DNA from: CAKSQF01 sp051867915
GTDB lineage: Bacteria; Bacillota; Clostridia; Oscillospirales; CAG-272
Assembly: GCA_051867915.1 (NCBI GenBank)
Contig: JBJDZJ010000191.1
Span: 1-64,000, forward strand
Reading direction: 5' to 3'
Length of the DNA stretch: 64,000 nucleotides
The notes under the pieces are model-generated. The model was not told where the DNA came from and did not search any database. It saw nothing but the letters and a program-made list of their open reading frames with translations. Positions 26,443 to 36,473 of this stretch are shown in pieces (position 1 is the stretch's first letter; each line of letters begins with the position of its first letter). A program made the translations under genes and the position numbers.

Positions 26443-27717
26443 ATGGCAAAACAGAAATCAAGTCAATCTCATTATATCTCTCACTCGGAGTCCAAGCGGA
26501 TTGCTGCCGAGAACCGTGCCGCCTACCGTCGGTATCAGGCAAGGAAAAAGCTGAAAATCGCCGAAAAGGACTATCTGACAAAGATGAAGGATCCGGCAAA
26601 CCTTGTGGAATTCGAGGATCTGCATACCTATTTCTATACCGATGCCGGAACGGTCCGTGCCGTCAACGGCGTGACCTTTTCGGTACCTGAAGGGGCTACC
26701 GTGGGAATCGTGGGCGAGTCGGGATGCGGAAAGAGCGTCACCTCGCTCTCCCTGATGCAGCTGGTCATGGGACCCTCGGGGCAGATCGTGTCCGGTTCCA
26801 TCCGCTTCCGCACCAATGCCTTCAAACGGGATGCCAAAGGGCGGAAGATCCCCGTATACAGTGGGGACGGTTCCAAAAAGCCGCTGAAAAATGAGTTCGG
26901 AGGCACCCTCTACGAGATGGAGGAGAAGGTCTACGACATAGCAAAGATGCCCCTGTCCGCTATGCAGAGCATTCGGGGACGGGAGATCGCCATGATCTTC
27001 CAGGAGCCGATGACCTCCCTGAACCCCGTGTTCACCGTGGGAAATCAGCTGGATGAAGTGGCACTGCTCCACATTGAGGGCATTTCCAAGCAGGCGGCAA
27101 AGGAAAGAAGCATCGCCATGCTGGAGAGAGTCGGAATTGCCGATCCGGCGGGCGTATACGAAAAGTACCCTCACGAGCTGTCGGGCGGTATGCGTCAGAG
27201 AGTCATGATCGCCATGGCGCTGATCTGCTCCCCCAAGCTGATCGTGGCGGACGAACCCACCACAGCGCTGGATGTGACCATTCAGGCGCAGATTCTCGAT
27301 CTGCTGCGGGAGATCAAGGAAAAGCAGAAGAGCTCCATTATGCTCATCACCCACGATCTGGGCGTCGTTGCCGAAATGGCAGACTATGTGGTGGTCATGT
27401 ATGCGGGCAAGATCATCGAAATGGGCACCACCGAGGATATTTTCGACCATCCCATGCATCCTTATACCATCGGTCTGCAAAAGAGCAAGCCGTCGGTCAG
27501 CTCGGATGTGGAATCGCTGTACTGTATTCCCGGATTCGTTCCCAATCCCATCAATATGCCCAATTACTGCTACTTCCGGGATCGCTGTGACAAATGCAAA
27601 AAGGAATGCGCCGGGAAATATCCCGATCTGATCGAAATTACAAAGACCCATAAGGTGTCCTGCTATCTGTATGCAGACGGGCAGAACCGGGAGAAGGGGG
27701 AGTCCGGCAATGGATGA
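26443..27717 (+). CDS. Peptide ABC transporter ATP-binding protein, OppD type
   Basis: A 424-residue ATPase with Walker A GESGCGKS, Q-loop FQEPMTSLNP, signature LSGGMRQR, Walker B LIVADEPTTALD and the C-terminal oligopeptide-transporter extension with a Cys cluster (CYFRDRCDKCKKECAGK). A basic N-terminal extension of about 50 residues and an insert of about 35 residues before the Q-loop are unusual. The start is uncertain: ATG 26443 is used, but ATG 26431 or TTG 26419 (GGAG four bases upstream) are possible. It overlaps the next gene by eight bases. Confidence 0.9.
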   Translation: MAKQKSSQSHYISHSESKRIAAENRAAYRRYQARKKLKIAEKDYLTKMKDPANLVEFEDLHTYFYTDAGTVRAVNGVTFSVPEGATVGIVGESGCGKSVTSLSLMQLVMGPSGQIVSGSIRFRTNAFKRDAKGRKIPVYSGDGSKKPLKNEFGGTLYEMEEKVYDIAKMPLSAMQSIRGREIAMIFQEPMTSLNPVFTVGNQLDEVALLHIEGISKQAAKERSIAMLERVGIADPAGVYEKYPHELSGGMRQRVMIAMALICSPKLIVADEPTTALDVTIQAQILDLLREIKEKQKSSIMLITHDLGVVAEMADYVVVMYAGKIIEMGTTEDIFDHPMHPYTIGLQKSKPSVSSDVESLYCIPGFVPNPINMPNYCYFRDRCDKCKKECAGKYPDLIEITKTHKVSCYLYADGQNREKGESGNG

Positions 27718-28789
27718 AAATCAGATTCAAACGGTCAGAACCGAAAAGGAAGCCCCTCTTCTGGAGGTTCGACACCTGAAAAAATATTTTCCCGTCAAGA
27801 CCAGCCTGACCGGGAAGCCGCTGTCCCTTCTGAAAGCGGTGGACGATGTCTCCTTTACGCTGGAAAAGGGCAAAACCCTCGGTATTGTGGGAGAGTCGGG
27901 ATGCGGAAAGACCACCATGGGTCGGACGCTCTTAAGGCTTTATCCCATTACCGACGGTCAGATCTTTTTCAAGGGACAGGAGGTCTCCAAGATCTCCAAC
28001 CGGGAGTTCAACAAGCTCCGTCCCCATATGCAGATGATCTTCCAGGATCCCTATGCCAGCCTGTCCCCCCGTCTGACGGTGGGCGAGATCATCGGCGAGG
28101 CGGCACTGGAGCACGGACTGGTGGATAAGGCGCACTATCGGGAGTATGTGCTGGAGATCATGAGAATGTGCGGCCTTCAGCCCCATTACTACGAACGATA
28201 TCCCCATGAGTTCTCGGGCGGTCAGCGTCAGAGAATCTGCATTGCCCGTGCGCTGGCGCTGAAGCCCGATCTGGTGATCTGCGACGAGCCGGTGTCGGCT
28301 TTGGATGTGTCCATTCAGGCGCAGGTTATCAACATGCTGAAGGATCTGCAAAAAAAGCTGGGTCTTGCCTATGTTTTCATTTCCCACGATCTGTCGGTGG
28401 TCAAACACATTTCGGACGATGTGGGAGTCATGTATCTGGGGTCGCTGGTGGAGTACGGCAGTAAGGCGCGGATTTTTGAAAATGCCCTGCACCCCTACAC
28501 CAAGGCGCTCTTTTCGGCAGTGCCTGTCCCCGATCTCCATGTGAAGAAGGAGCGGATTGTGCTGAAGGGCAGTATTCCGTCTCCGGTCAATCCCCCTGCG
28601 GGATGCAAATTCCATACCAGATGCGATCACTGTATGGAAATCTGCAAGAGCGTTCCCCCTGTCTACCGGGAGGTGGAGGAGGGTCACTATTGCGCCTGCC
28701 ATCTCTATGATGAGATGCCTGCCAAAACGGCAGAAACGGTTGAAAATGCAGAAACAACGGCTGAAAAGCCCACCCATACCGAAGAATAA
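27710..28789 (+). CDS. Peptide ABC transporter ATP-binding protein, OppF type
   Basis: A 359-residue second ATPase of the transporter: Walker A GESGCGKTT, Q-loop FQDPYASLSPR, signature FSGGQRQR, Walker B LVICDEPVSALD, and the C-terminal RCDHCMEICKSVPP segment usual in OppF/DppF. The tail is Ala/Glu/Thr-rich. ATG 27710 follows GGGGGAG and overlaps the oppD-type stop, implying translational coupling; the in-frame extension to 27671 is not supported. Confidence 0.93.
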   Translation: MDENQIQTVRTEKEAPLLEVRHLKKYFPVKTSLTGKPLSLLKAVDDVSFTLEKGKTLGIVGESGCGKTTMGRTLLRLYPITDGQIFFKGQEVSKISNREFNKLRPHMQMIFQDPYASLSPRLTVGEIIGEAALEHGLVDKAHYREYVLEIMRMCGLQPHYYERYPHEFSGGQRQRICIARALALKPDLVICDEPVSALDVSIQAQVINMLKDLQKKLGLAYVFISHDLSVVKHISDDVGVMYLGSLVEYGSKARIFENALHPYTKALFSAVPVPDLHVKKERIVLKGSIPSPVNPPAGCKFHTRCDHCMEICKSVPPVYREVEEGHYCACHLYDEMPAKTAETVENAETTAEKPTHTEE

Positions 28790-28800
28790 GTTCGGGTTTT

Positions 28801-28834
28801 CCGCAGATTCGGCCCTTATTGGCTGAATCTGCGG
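28801..28834 (+). promoter_or_regulatory. Intercistronic hairpin after the oppF-type gene
   Basis: CCGCAGATTCGGCC (28801-28814) pairs with 28821-28834 through 14 bp including one G-U, with a CTTATT loop. No T-run follows, so transcription probably continues into the small gene. Confidence 0.6.
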
Positions 28835-28853
28835 AGAGAAAAAGAGTGAGTCC

Positions 28854-29099
28854 ATGGCAGATAAGAAAAAGAAGAAAAAGGATGATCTGGACACAGAAAC
28901 CACCTTTGCCGACATGAATGTGGAGGGGTTTCGGTGGTATCATCCGAAGAAAAAGGAGGGCGAGGAGCTGCCTCCTTTGACAAAGGAAGAGTCCCGTGCC
29001 ATGATGCGGGGAGCGATCAGCGCACTGCTGCCGCTGATTGCGGGGATTCTCGTTGTGATGCTCCTGCTGGTGGGCATTGCCTATCTCTGGCTTGCCTGA
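28854..29099 (+). CDS. Small single-pass membrane protein of unknown function
   Basis: 81 residues: a Lys-rich start (KKKKKKDDL), a soluble middle with FRWYHPKKKEGEELPPLTKEE, and one C-terminal membrane helix (about residues 56-80). I do not recognise a family. Position directly after the ATPase genes suggests an accessory subunit or a regulator of the transporter. The ribosome binding site is weak. The gene could end the Opp transcript, because a possible new promoter follows. Confidence 0.6.
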   Translation: MADKKKKKKDDLDTETTFADMNVEGFRWYHPKKKEGEELPPLTKEESRAMMRGAISALLPLIAGILVVMLLLVGIAYLWLA

Positions 29100-29109
29100 C
29101 GGCTGAATT

Positions 29110-29137
29110 TTGAAAATGATCCGTTAAAGGGTATTAT
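29110..29137 (+). promoter_or_regulatory. Possible promoter before the lipoprotein genes
   Basis: TTGAAA (29110-29115) and TATTAT (29132-29137), 16 bp apart, with a leader of about 100 bases. It would let the lipoprotein cluster be expressed apart from the transporter. No terminator separates the two groups. Confidence 0.4.
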
Positions 29138-29245
29138 ATAGATCTACCCCTCAATGGGAGGGGACCGGATTGCGAAAGCAATTGATTTCGGATAGAGAAA
29201 CGGGTTGTTCCATCCGGTGACTGAAGAAAGGTGTGGACAATACAC

Positions 29246-32200
29246 ATGAAAAGCAGAAGAATGACGGCTTGCGTCCTTGTTTTCCTTCTGGCGGGACTGA
29301 CTGCCTGTACGGGGAACGGGTCGACAACAACCACGACGGCGGACACCTCCGATGTTTCTGCCACTACGCAGACAGGGCTTCCGCCCGTGACCTCTCCCGT
29401 CACGGCTCCTGTGACCGATACAAAGGAAGAGGGAAAGGTTACGCTGACCTTCGTGGATCAGGCGGGAATCACCTTTGTCTGTGACAAACGCTCGGGCGCG
29501 TCGGTAGAAGAGGGAAGTACGGTATCCTTCAGCCTGCAAAAATCGGTTTTTTATGAAGGAACGCCTGTTGTCACTGCCAACGGGGAAGTTCTGACCCCGT
29601 CGGACAACAGCTACTCGGTGACTCTGGAAGAGGATACCCGCATTGAGGTAACCGGCATCACGCTGATGGAATCGACCATGGAGGGCGGCGGAACCGACAC
29701 CACCGATCCCTTTATCATTACCTCTCCGGTGGATCTGCTCTTCATTGCAGAGCAGGTCAATGCGGGCAATACCGTTTATTCGGAGGGCTATTACACCCTT
29801 GACGCCGATCTGGATTTTCTGGGCGAGGAGCTTGAAGTCATCGGCGACGGTCGGAATGAGTACGCCTACTTCTCGGGCTACTTCGACGGAGCGGGTCATA
29901 CGATCTCCAACTTCCGTCTGACCACCACCAATACCCAGTATGTGGGACTTTTCGGCATTCTTCAGGCCAATGTTTCCAATTCGGTGGGCGGTACGGTTTA
30001 TATGCTGAACCTTAAGGATTATACCGTTTCGGCAGAGATCAAGGACGCCTCCATGTTCTGCGGTTCCTTTGTGGGCTACGGTATCGGCGGAAACCTTCTG
30101 CTGTGCAATGCGGAAAACGGTAAAATGGAAATCTACGCCGATTCCAACAATTTCTCTTATGTCGGCGGTCTTATGGGTCTTCAGCAGGCTCTGGATTACA
30201 ACAATATGAGTTATCTGTCCTCTGTGACCTATTGCGCCTCCGATGTGGATATCAGCTGTCGGGATGGAATGACCTTCAGCGCCGGCGGAATTTCCGGCTA
30301 TCTTGCCTGCTCCACCAATCTTGTCGTTGCCTCCATCAATAATTGCTACTTCACCGGTGATGTTCGGGGCGCTATGCGGACGGGCGGCATTACAGGCTAT
30401 ATGTCTTCCAATACCGGAATCGTCAATTGCTATTCTACCGGAATTGTCGGTGCGCAAAGCTCGGTTTCCGATCATGAGAATTCCGAATATTATTGCTATG
30501 CCTACGCCGGAGGCGTTGTCGGTTGCGCATCGGAAAACAGTGTGGTTTCCGAGTGCTTTGCCACAGGCACGCTCTATTGCAAGGCGGAACTGGGATCTGC
30601 TTATGAAAAGATCGGCGGGGTTCTCGGCGGTGCGGAACCGGTAACCGAGGGCGCATATACTTCCTATGAGGCAACGGTGTACAACTGCATTTATGCCGAG
30701 GGCGGCACCGACGGGGACCTGAATCTGACCGACGGTGCGACCCTGCGGGAAAAGCTCCACTGGAACGACTGCGACTGGGTCTTCAAGGAAGGCTCCTATC
30801 CTACCGTCAATCTGACGGAGGACAATGAATACAGTTTTGATATCACCTTCAATTTCGATGGGACGGATAATCTGTCGGTTACCGAATTCGATGCCTATAT
30901 GCCTATGTATTTCTGGTACCTTGACGGCAGTCTTCCCACCGGTCTGGTAGGCGACGAAGGAGATACCCGGACATCCTACGGCTATTTCTTCGATCCCGAG
31001 CTGACGATGCCCCTTCCCGACGGATATGTCCCCACCCATACCATGACCATCTATGCCGCAACTTCCGACTACGCAGAGGTTGCCGGCGAATATGTGATTG
31101 TGACCTCCAATAAGGATCAGACCGTCCGTCTGACCCTGAATACCGACGGCAGCTTTACCTATACCGACGGAGCGACCCTTCTGACCTCCTACTTCCGCTA
31201 CGACGGGCAGACGCTGGTCTTCGCAGACGCCCGCTTCGGACGATATGCCGAGAATACCCTCTCGATGGAAAAATATCAGTTTGTCGACTTCATGGGCAGA
31301 GTCAAGGACGGAAAACTGACGATTTTCGGCGGAGTTGTCAACGATGATACCGAGTCGGTCACCCTGTTTACCGAGAAGAATCCCCTGATTGCGCTGTCCG
31401 TTGAGAAGATCCTGACCGGCGCCTATCGGTCAGGGAACATCCTGTACACCTTTGCTCCCGACGGAACGGGAACACGGACGGTCGACGGCATGGTCAGCGA
31501 CTTTACCTACACCCGGGATCAGAATGCCTTTGTTGTGACCCTCGGAGACAAGACGCTGTCCGGCAGTATTTCGGGTGATAAGCTGACACTGGACGGAGGG
31601 GCGCTTACACCGAGCGACGCTTATATGGGCAGCTGGACCGTAAACTCCAAGGCGAACAAGGTCTTCACCTTTGACGGAGCGGGCGGCTGGAGCTATGAAT
31701 ACTACGGCTATCTGACTTCCGCCGGCAAGACGGTTCTGGAACGGAAATCGGGCAGTTATACCGTCAATTATGACGGAAGCCTTACCCTTTCGGGAGATTT
31801 CGGCGGAAATGCGAAATTTACCGACGGTACGCTCTCTGTCACGACCACAGAGGGCAGTTATACCTGCTACCGTCAGGGAAGCTACTACGGAACATGGGTA
31901 TATCCCGATTACGGCATGACCCTTTACCTGTACGGAATCGGGGAAAGCGGAGAAGGAATCGCCCGTGTGGAATATCTCTATGACAACGGAACGGTGGAAT
32001 TCTACGATCTGACCTATTCGATGGATAATCTGATCCCCGGTGTGATCTGCATCTATTACGACATGGATGTCTTCGGTTATCTTTCCTATGTCCCGGGTTC
32101 CGATACTTTGAACGCCACCGTTTATGTGGGACCGCTTGCCGTCTTCATGCAGAATGTCAGCCTCTGTCGGGAGGATGAATTCAAGGGTCAGTGGATCAGC

Positions 32201-33451
32201 GAAAAGGACGGTCTGACGCAGCTGGAATTCAACGGCTTCGGCAGTTATGAGACGGGTGGCAGACCCGGACTGTCGGGTGTTGTGACAATCGACGGCCATT
32301 CGGTATCCTATTCCCTTGATGAGGCGACGCTGTCCGGGTCCTTCGTCTACAACGGAAAGCTCTACCTGATTTCCTACGATGAGACGAAATCTGCGCTGAT
32401 CCTCACGGACGGAGGCAGTTCAACCGTATATCAGCGGAAGGATGCTTTCGGCAGTCTGACGCTTGCCGATGAAAGCGGACGGCTGTACACCTTCGACGGC
32501 AGAGGAAATCTCGGCTCCATGGGTACCATGAGCATAACGGACGGCGACGGTAAGACGACGCTGTATCAGTATCGGCTGTCCGGCAGCGATCTGACCGTCT
32601 ATCAGAGCGGCAGAAATGTGGGAAGACTGTACCGGGATGAAAAGACCAATGCCTACTGCCTGTCCCTGTCGGGAAATGCCAACAGAACCCTGCGGATTAA
32701 GACCTCCTTCACCGGAACCTGGGGCATGAGCGGTTCGCTGGAAAATCTGGTGATCGGTACGATGGGATTGGACAATACGCTCGAAGGCAGAGTCAACGGA
32801 GAAAAAGTGACCTTCGTTTTGGAGGACGGTCATCTGACCTTCACCTATCTGGAGTCTCCATTCTATGTGATTGCGATCGGAGAGAGTGATCTGGTTATCA
32901 GCCAGCAGTTGGACTGGTACATGACCACCGATGGCATCTATTGCGCCCCCATTGACGATCTTTTCGGCACCTGGACCAACTCCCTTGGAGCATCCTATGA
33001 GTTTGACGGTGTGTCAAACAGTACCCTGACTTCCGGAACGGCTCAGTCCTGTTCGGGCGATAATGTGACCGGATACTTCTATATCTACGAGAACGGGCAG
33101 TATATTTTGTGGACCGTTAGTGAAACCACCGGTGAGACCTTGCTCTATCGTCTGATTATGTGCGATCCCGATACACGGCGTGCCTTCATCAACGGCGATC
33201 GGGCGTTTACTGTGGAACAGGGCGACAATCTGTACAATGCCTCCGTTCGGGATGTGGACAGCGGTGTTGTTTATACCTTCGACGGATTCGGAAAGGTCAC
33301 GACCTCCGAGGGCGAGACCTACGATTATACGCTGACTTCTATCGACATGACCAACGGCATCGCCATCGTCAGAATAACAATGGGCGACGAGGTTAAAACC
33401 GCGACCGTTGATTTCAGCAATTCACAGGATTATACCATGACTCTTCGGTAA
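29246..33451 (+). CDS. Very large GLUG-repeat lipoprotein with a C-terminal beta-repeat array
   Basis: A 1401-residue lipoprotein (LLAGLTAC, Cys21) with a Thr-rich tether. Residues about 150-465 hold GLUG-type repeats (YVGLFGILQ, GGLMGLQ, GGISGYLA, GGITGYMS, GGVVGCAS), a right-handed beta-helix motif of surface adhesins. From about 715 to the end come roughly eight degenerate repeats of 60-90 residues, each starting near G-[ST]-W and containing a YTFDG.G core, suggesting a string of small beta-barrel or lipocalin-like domains. Function is unknown; adhesion or ligand binding is likely. ATG 29246 gives a proper signal peptide; an upstream GTG (29231) does not improve it. Confidence 0.8.
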   Translation: MKSRRMTACVLVFLLAGLTACTGNGSTTTTTADTSDVSATTQTGLPPVTSPVTAPVTDTKEEGKVTLTFVDQAGITFVCDKRSGASVEEGSTVSFSLQKSVFYEGTPVVTANGEVLTPSDNSYSVTLEEDTRIEVTGITLMESTMEGGGTDTTDPFIITSPVDLLFIAEQVNAGNTVYSEGYYTLDADLDFLGEELEVIGDGRNEYAYFSGYFDGAGHTISNFRLTTTNTQYVGLFGILQANVSNSVGGTVYMLNLKDYTVSAEIKDASMFCGSFVGYGIGGNLLLCNAENGKMEIYADSNNFSYVGGLMGLQQALDYNNMSYLSSVTYCASDVDISCRDGMTFSAGGISGYLACSTNLVVASINNCYFTGDVRGAMRTGGITGYMSSNTGIVNCYSTGIVGAQSSVSDHENSEYYCYAYAGGVVGCASENSVVSECFATGTLYCKAELGSAYEKIGGVLGGAEPVTEGAYTSYEATVYNCIYAEGGTDGDLNLTDGATLREKLHWNDCDWVFKEGSYPTVNLTEDNEYSFDITFNFDGTDNLSVTEFDAYMPMYFWYLDGSLPTGLVGDEGDTRTSYGYFFDPELTMPLPDGYVPTHTMTIYAATSDYAEVAGEYVIVTSNKDQTVRLTLNTDGSFTYTDGATLLTSYFRYDGQTLVFADARFGRYAENTLSMEKYQFVDFMGRVKDGKLTIFGGVVNDDTESVTLFTEKNPLIALSVEKILTGAYRSGNILYTFAPDGTGTRTVDGMVSDFTYTRDQNAFVVTLGDKTLSGSISGDKLTLDGGALTPSDAYMGSWTVNSKANKVFTFDGAGGWSYEYYGYLTSAGKTVLERKSGSYTVNYDGSLTLSGDFGGNAKFTDGTLSVTTTEGSYTCYRQGSYYGTWVYPDYGMTLYLYGIGESGEGIARVEYLYDNGTVEFYDLTYSMDNLIPGVICIYYDMDVFGYLSYVPGSDTLNATVYVGPLAVFMQNVSLCREDEFKGQWISEKDGLTQLEFNGFGSYETGGRPGLSGVVTIDGHSVSYSLDEATLSGSFVYNGKLYLISYDETKSALILTDGGSSTVYQRKDAFGSLTLADESGRLYTFDGRGNLGSMGTMSITDGDGKTTLYQYRLSGSDLTVYQSGRNVGRLYRDEKTNAYCLSLSGNANRTLRIKTSFTGTWGMSGSLENLVIGTMGLDNTLEGRVNGEKVTFVLEDGHLTFTYLESPFYVIAIGESDLVISQQLDWYMTTDGIYCAPIDDLFGTWTNSLGASYEFDGVSNSTLTSGTAQSCSGDNVTGYFYIYENGQYILWTVSETTGETLLYRLIMCDPDTRRAFINGDRAFTVEQGDNLYNASVRDVDSGVVYTFDGFGKVTTSEGETYDYTLTSIDMTNGIAIVRITMGDEVKTATVDFSNSQDYTMTLR

Positions 33452-33526
33452 GGACCTAAGAGAAAGGTGAATCATAGATCGGATCATTCCGACCCGAAAC
33501 TGATCTGCAAGAAAGGAAGAACAAGA

Positions 33527-36346
33527 ATGAAAACGAAACATTTTCCCACTCGTCTGACTGCGCTGATCCTCAGTGTGTTCATGTTAGTGCCGACACTGTT
33601 GACGGCATGCAAGAGTGGCGATGGGGAAACTACGACCTCCGACAAAACCACAAGTATCGGTGCGTCAAGTTCCGCTGCGACTACGGTTTCCGACGGCACT
33701 CAGCAGAGCCCCGATACCACGCCTCCGACGACAGGTATGGTTTCCTATACCGTCCTTGTGAAAACACAGGGAGGAATGCCCATATCGGGAGCCAAAGTTG
33801 TGATGACCGACCCTCAGGGAATTGAGGTTGCCAACTCCACCACCGATGAGAGCGGCAAGTATACCACATGGCTGAATCCTGCCGAATATTCGGTGACCGT
33901 CTCCGGTCTGAAAGAGGGATTCCAGGCACCCACCGAGCCGGTGAAGACCTCCAAAGAGGGCGGAGAACAGACCGTCACGATCCAGACCTCGGTTATCACT
34001 ACTGAGGCGCCTTCCGGTCTCGCATATCAGGTGGGCGACATGATGTATGACTTCACCTTTGTCGACGACAACGGTAACGAGGTGAAACTGACCGACATCC
34101 TGAAAACCAAGAAACTGGTTGTCCTGAACTTCTGGGCAACCTGGTGCGGACCCTGTAAGTCGGAATTCCCTGCCATCCAGGAAGCGTACGAAGAATATGA
34201 GGATTCGGTGGAAATCATCGCCATGAGCATCTCCGATAACCGGGGTGCCTGCCTTGAATTTAAACAAAGCGGCGGTTATACCTTCCGTTTCCTTCCCGAT
34301 TTCGGCTTGAATGAGGCGTTCAAGGCGTTTGGCAACGGCGCAATCCCCTATACCCTGTTTATCGACCGTTACGGTATGTTTGTCAACTATGTGCAGGGTG
34401 CCGATCCCAGCGCAGAAGCCTGGAAAACGGAATTTGAGGGCTATACCTCTGATAACTATGTTCAGAAGCCCGGTTCTCCCATTTCTGCCGATACCTATCC
34501 CGAAACTTCCGGCTCCGAGGATGTGGAGAAGCCCGATGTGTCCATGCCCGCCTCTTCTGAGATTGAGGCTGCCATCAACGGTTCCGGATTCAAGGGAAGC
34601 TATACGGCTCCTGCTTCCGATACCATTTGGCCCTGGGTTCTGTCCGAGGATAAACAGAGCATCGTTCCCGGCAACATCGGAAAACATTCATCTGCCGCTA
34701 TGATTACCACCGAAGTCACCCTTAAGAAAGGGCAGGCTCTGGCATTTGATTTCCGGGCGTCCATCGAACGGGACAGCCAGTCGGTCTACGACTATGATAT
34801 GTTCGTCATCTATGTAGACGGCAGCGCGGTTCAGAACTTCTACGGTAAGCACAGTGATTGGGAAACCTGCTACGCCTATGTGGCGGATGCCGACGGAACC
34901 TATTCCGTCACCCTCTACTACGCAAAGGACGATTCCGACTGGTATCTGCCCGATGGGGAAGAATATCTGAATATCCGCAATATGCGGATTGTCGGTGTGG
35001 ACGACATCGCCTCCTCCGGTGTTTCGCTGAATATCCGCCGCCCTGCAACCACCGGGGTCAATACCGCTGATAATCCCGCCACCAGTTATCTGAACTATGT
35101 TGATGTGGTTCTGAATAAGGAGGACGGCTTCTACCATGTTGGAACGGCAGACGGTCCCATTCTTCTGGCAGGTATCATGAACGGAACCGCCTGGTCTCCG
35201 ACTTCTGCTTACACTCTTGCAACCAACGGCTATCTGATCATCGGCGGTGTGGATTACGAAAGTTCGGTTACCAAATATGCTTGGCTGGAAAAGCACAGTA
35301 CACTTCCTTATTGCCCGGTAGATGCGAAACTGGCAGATCTTCTGGATCTGATCGCCTCCTCTGTGGGTGAAGGACCCGACCATGACAAGGAATGGTTGGA
35401 GTTCTGTTGCTACTACGATCACTATGGTACCGGCAAGGGCATCACCGAGGTTCGTGATGTCCGTCAGGGCATCAGCATGGACAGTTCCTTTACCGCAACC
35501 GAGGGAACCAATCATGTGGTTGTCAATCAGGTCCTGGTTCCCAGAGGATTCTACTATGAATTCAAGCCCACCAAGAGCGGTGTTTATGTCTTCCATTCGG
35601 TCAACCCCGCTGATGATGAAATTGATACCATCGCATGGCTGATGGCTTCCGACGGAACATTCCTGGATGAGGATAACGACAGCTATGACGGAACCAACTT
35701 CCAGATCAAGAGTTATTGTAAGGCAGGAGAAAGCTACTATCTTCTGACGGCATTCAATGCGACCGACGCACTGGGCGAGTATGACTTTGTGATTGAATAT
35801 TTGGCGGAAACAGCTGATGATTTCATCCCCTGCACCTTCCAGTATACCACCAATGAGAGCGGCTCCCAGATTCTGATTGACCGCCGTTACAATGTGCATG
35901 TTGCATTGGGTACAGACGGCTACTATCATCAGGTGCTTTCCTATAAAGCAGACGGAACCCCCGTTCTGGACTACTCTGAGCATGGCTATGTCTATGTGGA
36001 TTTTGTGGGTGTTTCGATCTTTACTTCCTATATCCCCTGGATTGGCAGTTACTGCACGCTCCAGAAGTATATTGAGGAAAACGGCAAGAGCAACAACGGC
36101 GGCTTTGACTTTACCATCCGTACCGACAGTGAGGGTACTTCTTTGGCAGAACTTGGCAACCATCAGGCTGAAATGGAAGCTTATCTGGCAGAAGCCCTGA
36201 AGGCGACCGGTGATGAGTACGGCTTTGTGAAGGCGGATGAACAGTTGGTTGAGATTCTGAACTCTACATTGATCCGCCTCTACGGCGAACCCAGTGTAGT
36301 GGATCAGTGGCTGATGTTCTGCTACTATTACAGACACTTAAACTGA
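33527..36346 (+). CDS. Multidomain lipoprotein with Cna-B-like and TlpA thioredoxin domains
   Basis: A 939-residue lipoprotein (LLTAC, Cys28). In order: a Ser/Thr/Pro tether; a Cna-B/carboxypeptidase-regulatory-like beta sandwich (about 70-145); a TlpA-type thioredoxin domain with WCGPC (Cys207, Cys210) and the cis-Pro region AIPYTLFIDRYG; a jelly-roll-like region (about 345-495); then two copies of an unrecognised module marked by GFYHVG or GYYH near its start and W-L-x-F-C-x-YY at its end, with a PPC-like sandwich between (YYEFKPTKSGVY). A thiol-disulfide role outside the membrane is likely. ATG 33527 follows AAAGGA; the longer frame from 33467 lacks a signal peptide start. Confidence 0.82.
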   Translation: MKTKHFPTRLTALILSVFMLVPTLLTACKSGDGETTTSDKTTSIGASSSAATTVSDGTQQSPDTTPPTTGMVSYTVLVKTQGGMPISGAKVVMTDPQGIEVANSTTDESGKYTTWLNPAEYSVTVSGLKEGFQAPTEPVKTSKEGGEQTVTIQTSVITTEAPSGLAYQVGDMMYDFTFVDDNGNEVKLTDILKTKKLVVLNFWATWCGPCKSEFPAIQEAYEEYEDSVEIIAMSISDNRGACLEFKQSGGYTFRFLPDFGLNEAFKAFGNGAIPYTLFIDRYGMFVNYVQGADPSAEAWKTEFEGYTSDNYVQKPGSPISADTYPETSGSEDVEKPDVSMPASSEIEAAINGSGFKGSYTAPASDTIWPWVLSEDKQSIVPGNIGKHSSAAMITTEVTLKKGQALAFDFRASIERDSQSVYDYDMFVIYVDGSAVQNFYGKHSDWETCYAYVADADGTYSVTLYYAKDDSDWYLPDGEEYLNIRNMRIVGVDDIASSGVSLNIRRPATTGVNTADNPATSYLNYVDVVLNKEDGFYHVGTADGPILLAGIMNGTAWSPTSAYTLATNGYLIIGGVDYESSVTKYAWLEKHSTLPYCPVDAKLADLLDLIASSVGEGPDHDKEWLEFCCYYDHYGTGKGITEVRDVRQGISMDSSFTATEGTNHVVVNQVLVPRGFYYEFKPTKSGVYVFHSVNPADDEIDTIAWLMASDGTFLDEDNDSYDGTNFQIKSYCKAGESYYLLTAFNATDALGEYDFVIEYLAETADDFIPCTFQYTTNESGSQILIDRRYNVHVALGTDGYYHQVLSYKADGTPVLDYSEHGYVYVDFVGVSIFTSYIPWIGSYCTLQKYIEENGKSNNGGFDFTIRTDSEGTSLAELGNHQAEMEAYLAEALKATGDEYGFVKADEQLVEILNSTLIRLYGEPSVVDQWLMFCYYYRHLN

Positions 36347-36370
36347 CTCTCCTGTACGGAAGTTCCCTCT

Positions 36371-36412
36371 CCGATCCTTCCATCGGCGGAAAACGGTCGA
36401 TGGAAGGATCGG
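36371..36412 (+). promoter_or_regulatory. Intercistronic hairpin between the two TlpA lipoprotein genes
   Basis: A perfect 15 bp stem (36371-36385 with 36398-36412) closing a 12-base loop. No T-run, so probably an mRNA stability or processing stem rather than a terminator. Confidence 0.6.
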
Positions 36413-36473
36413 GAATCCGGACCATGTAATGATCTCGGATCACGATGATTATACTACGAATGGAGAAAATACA

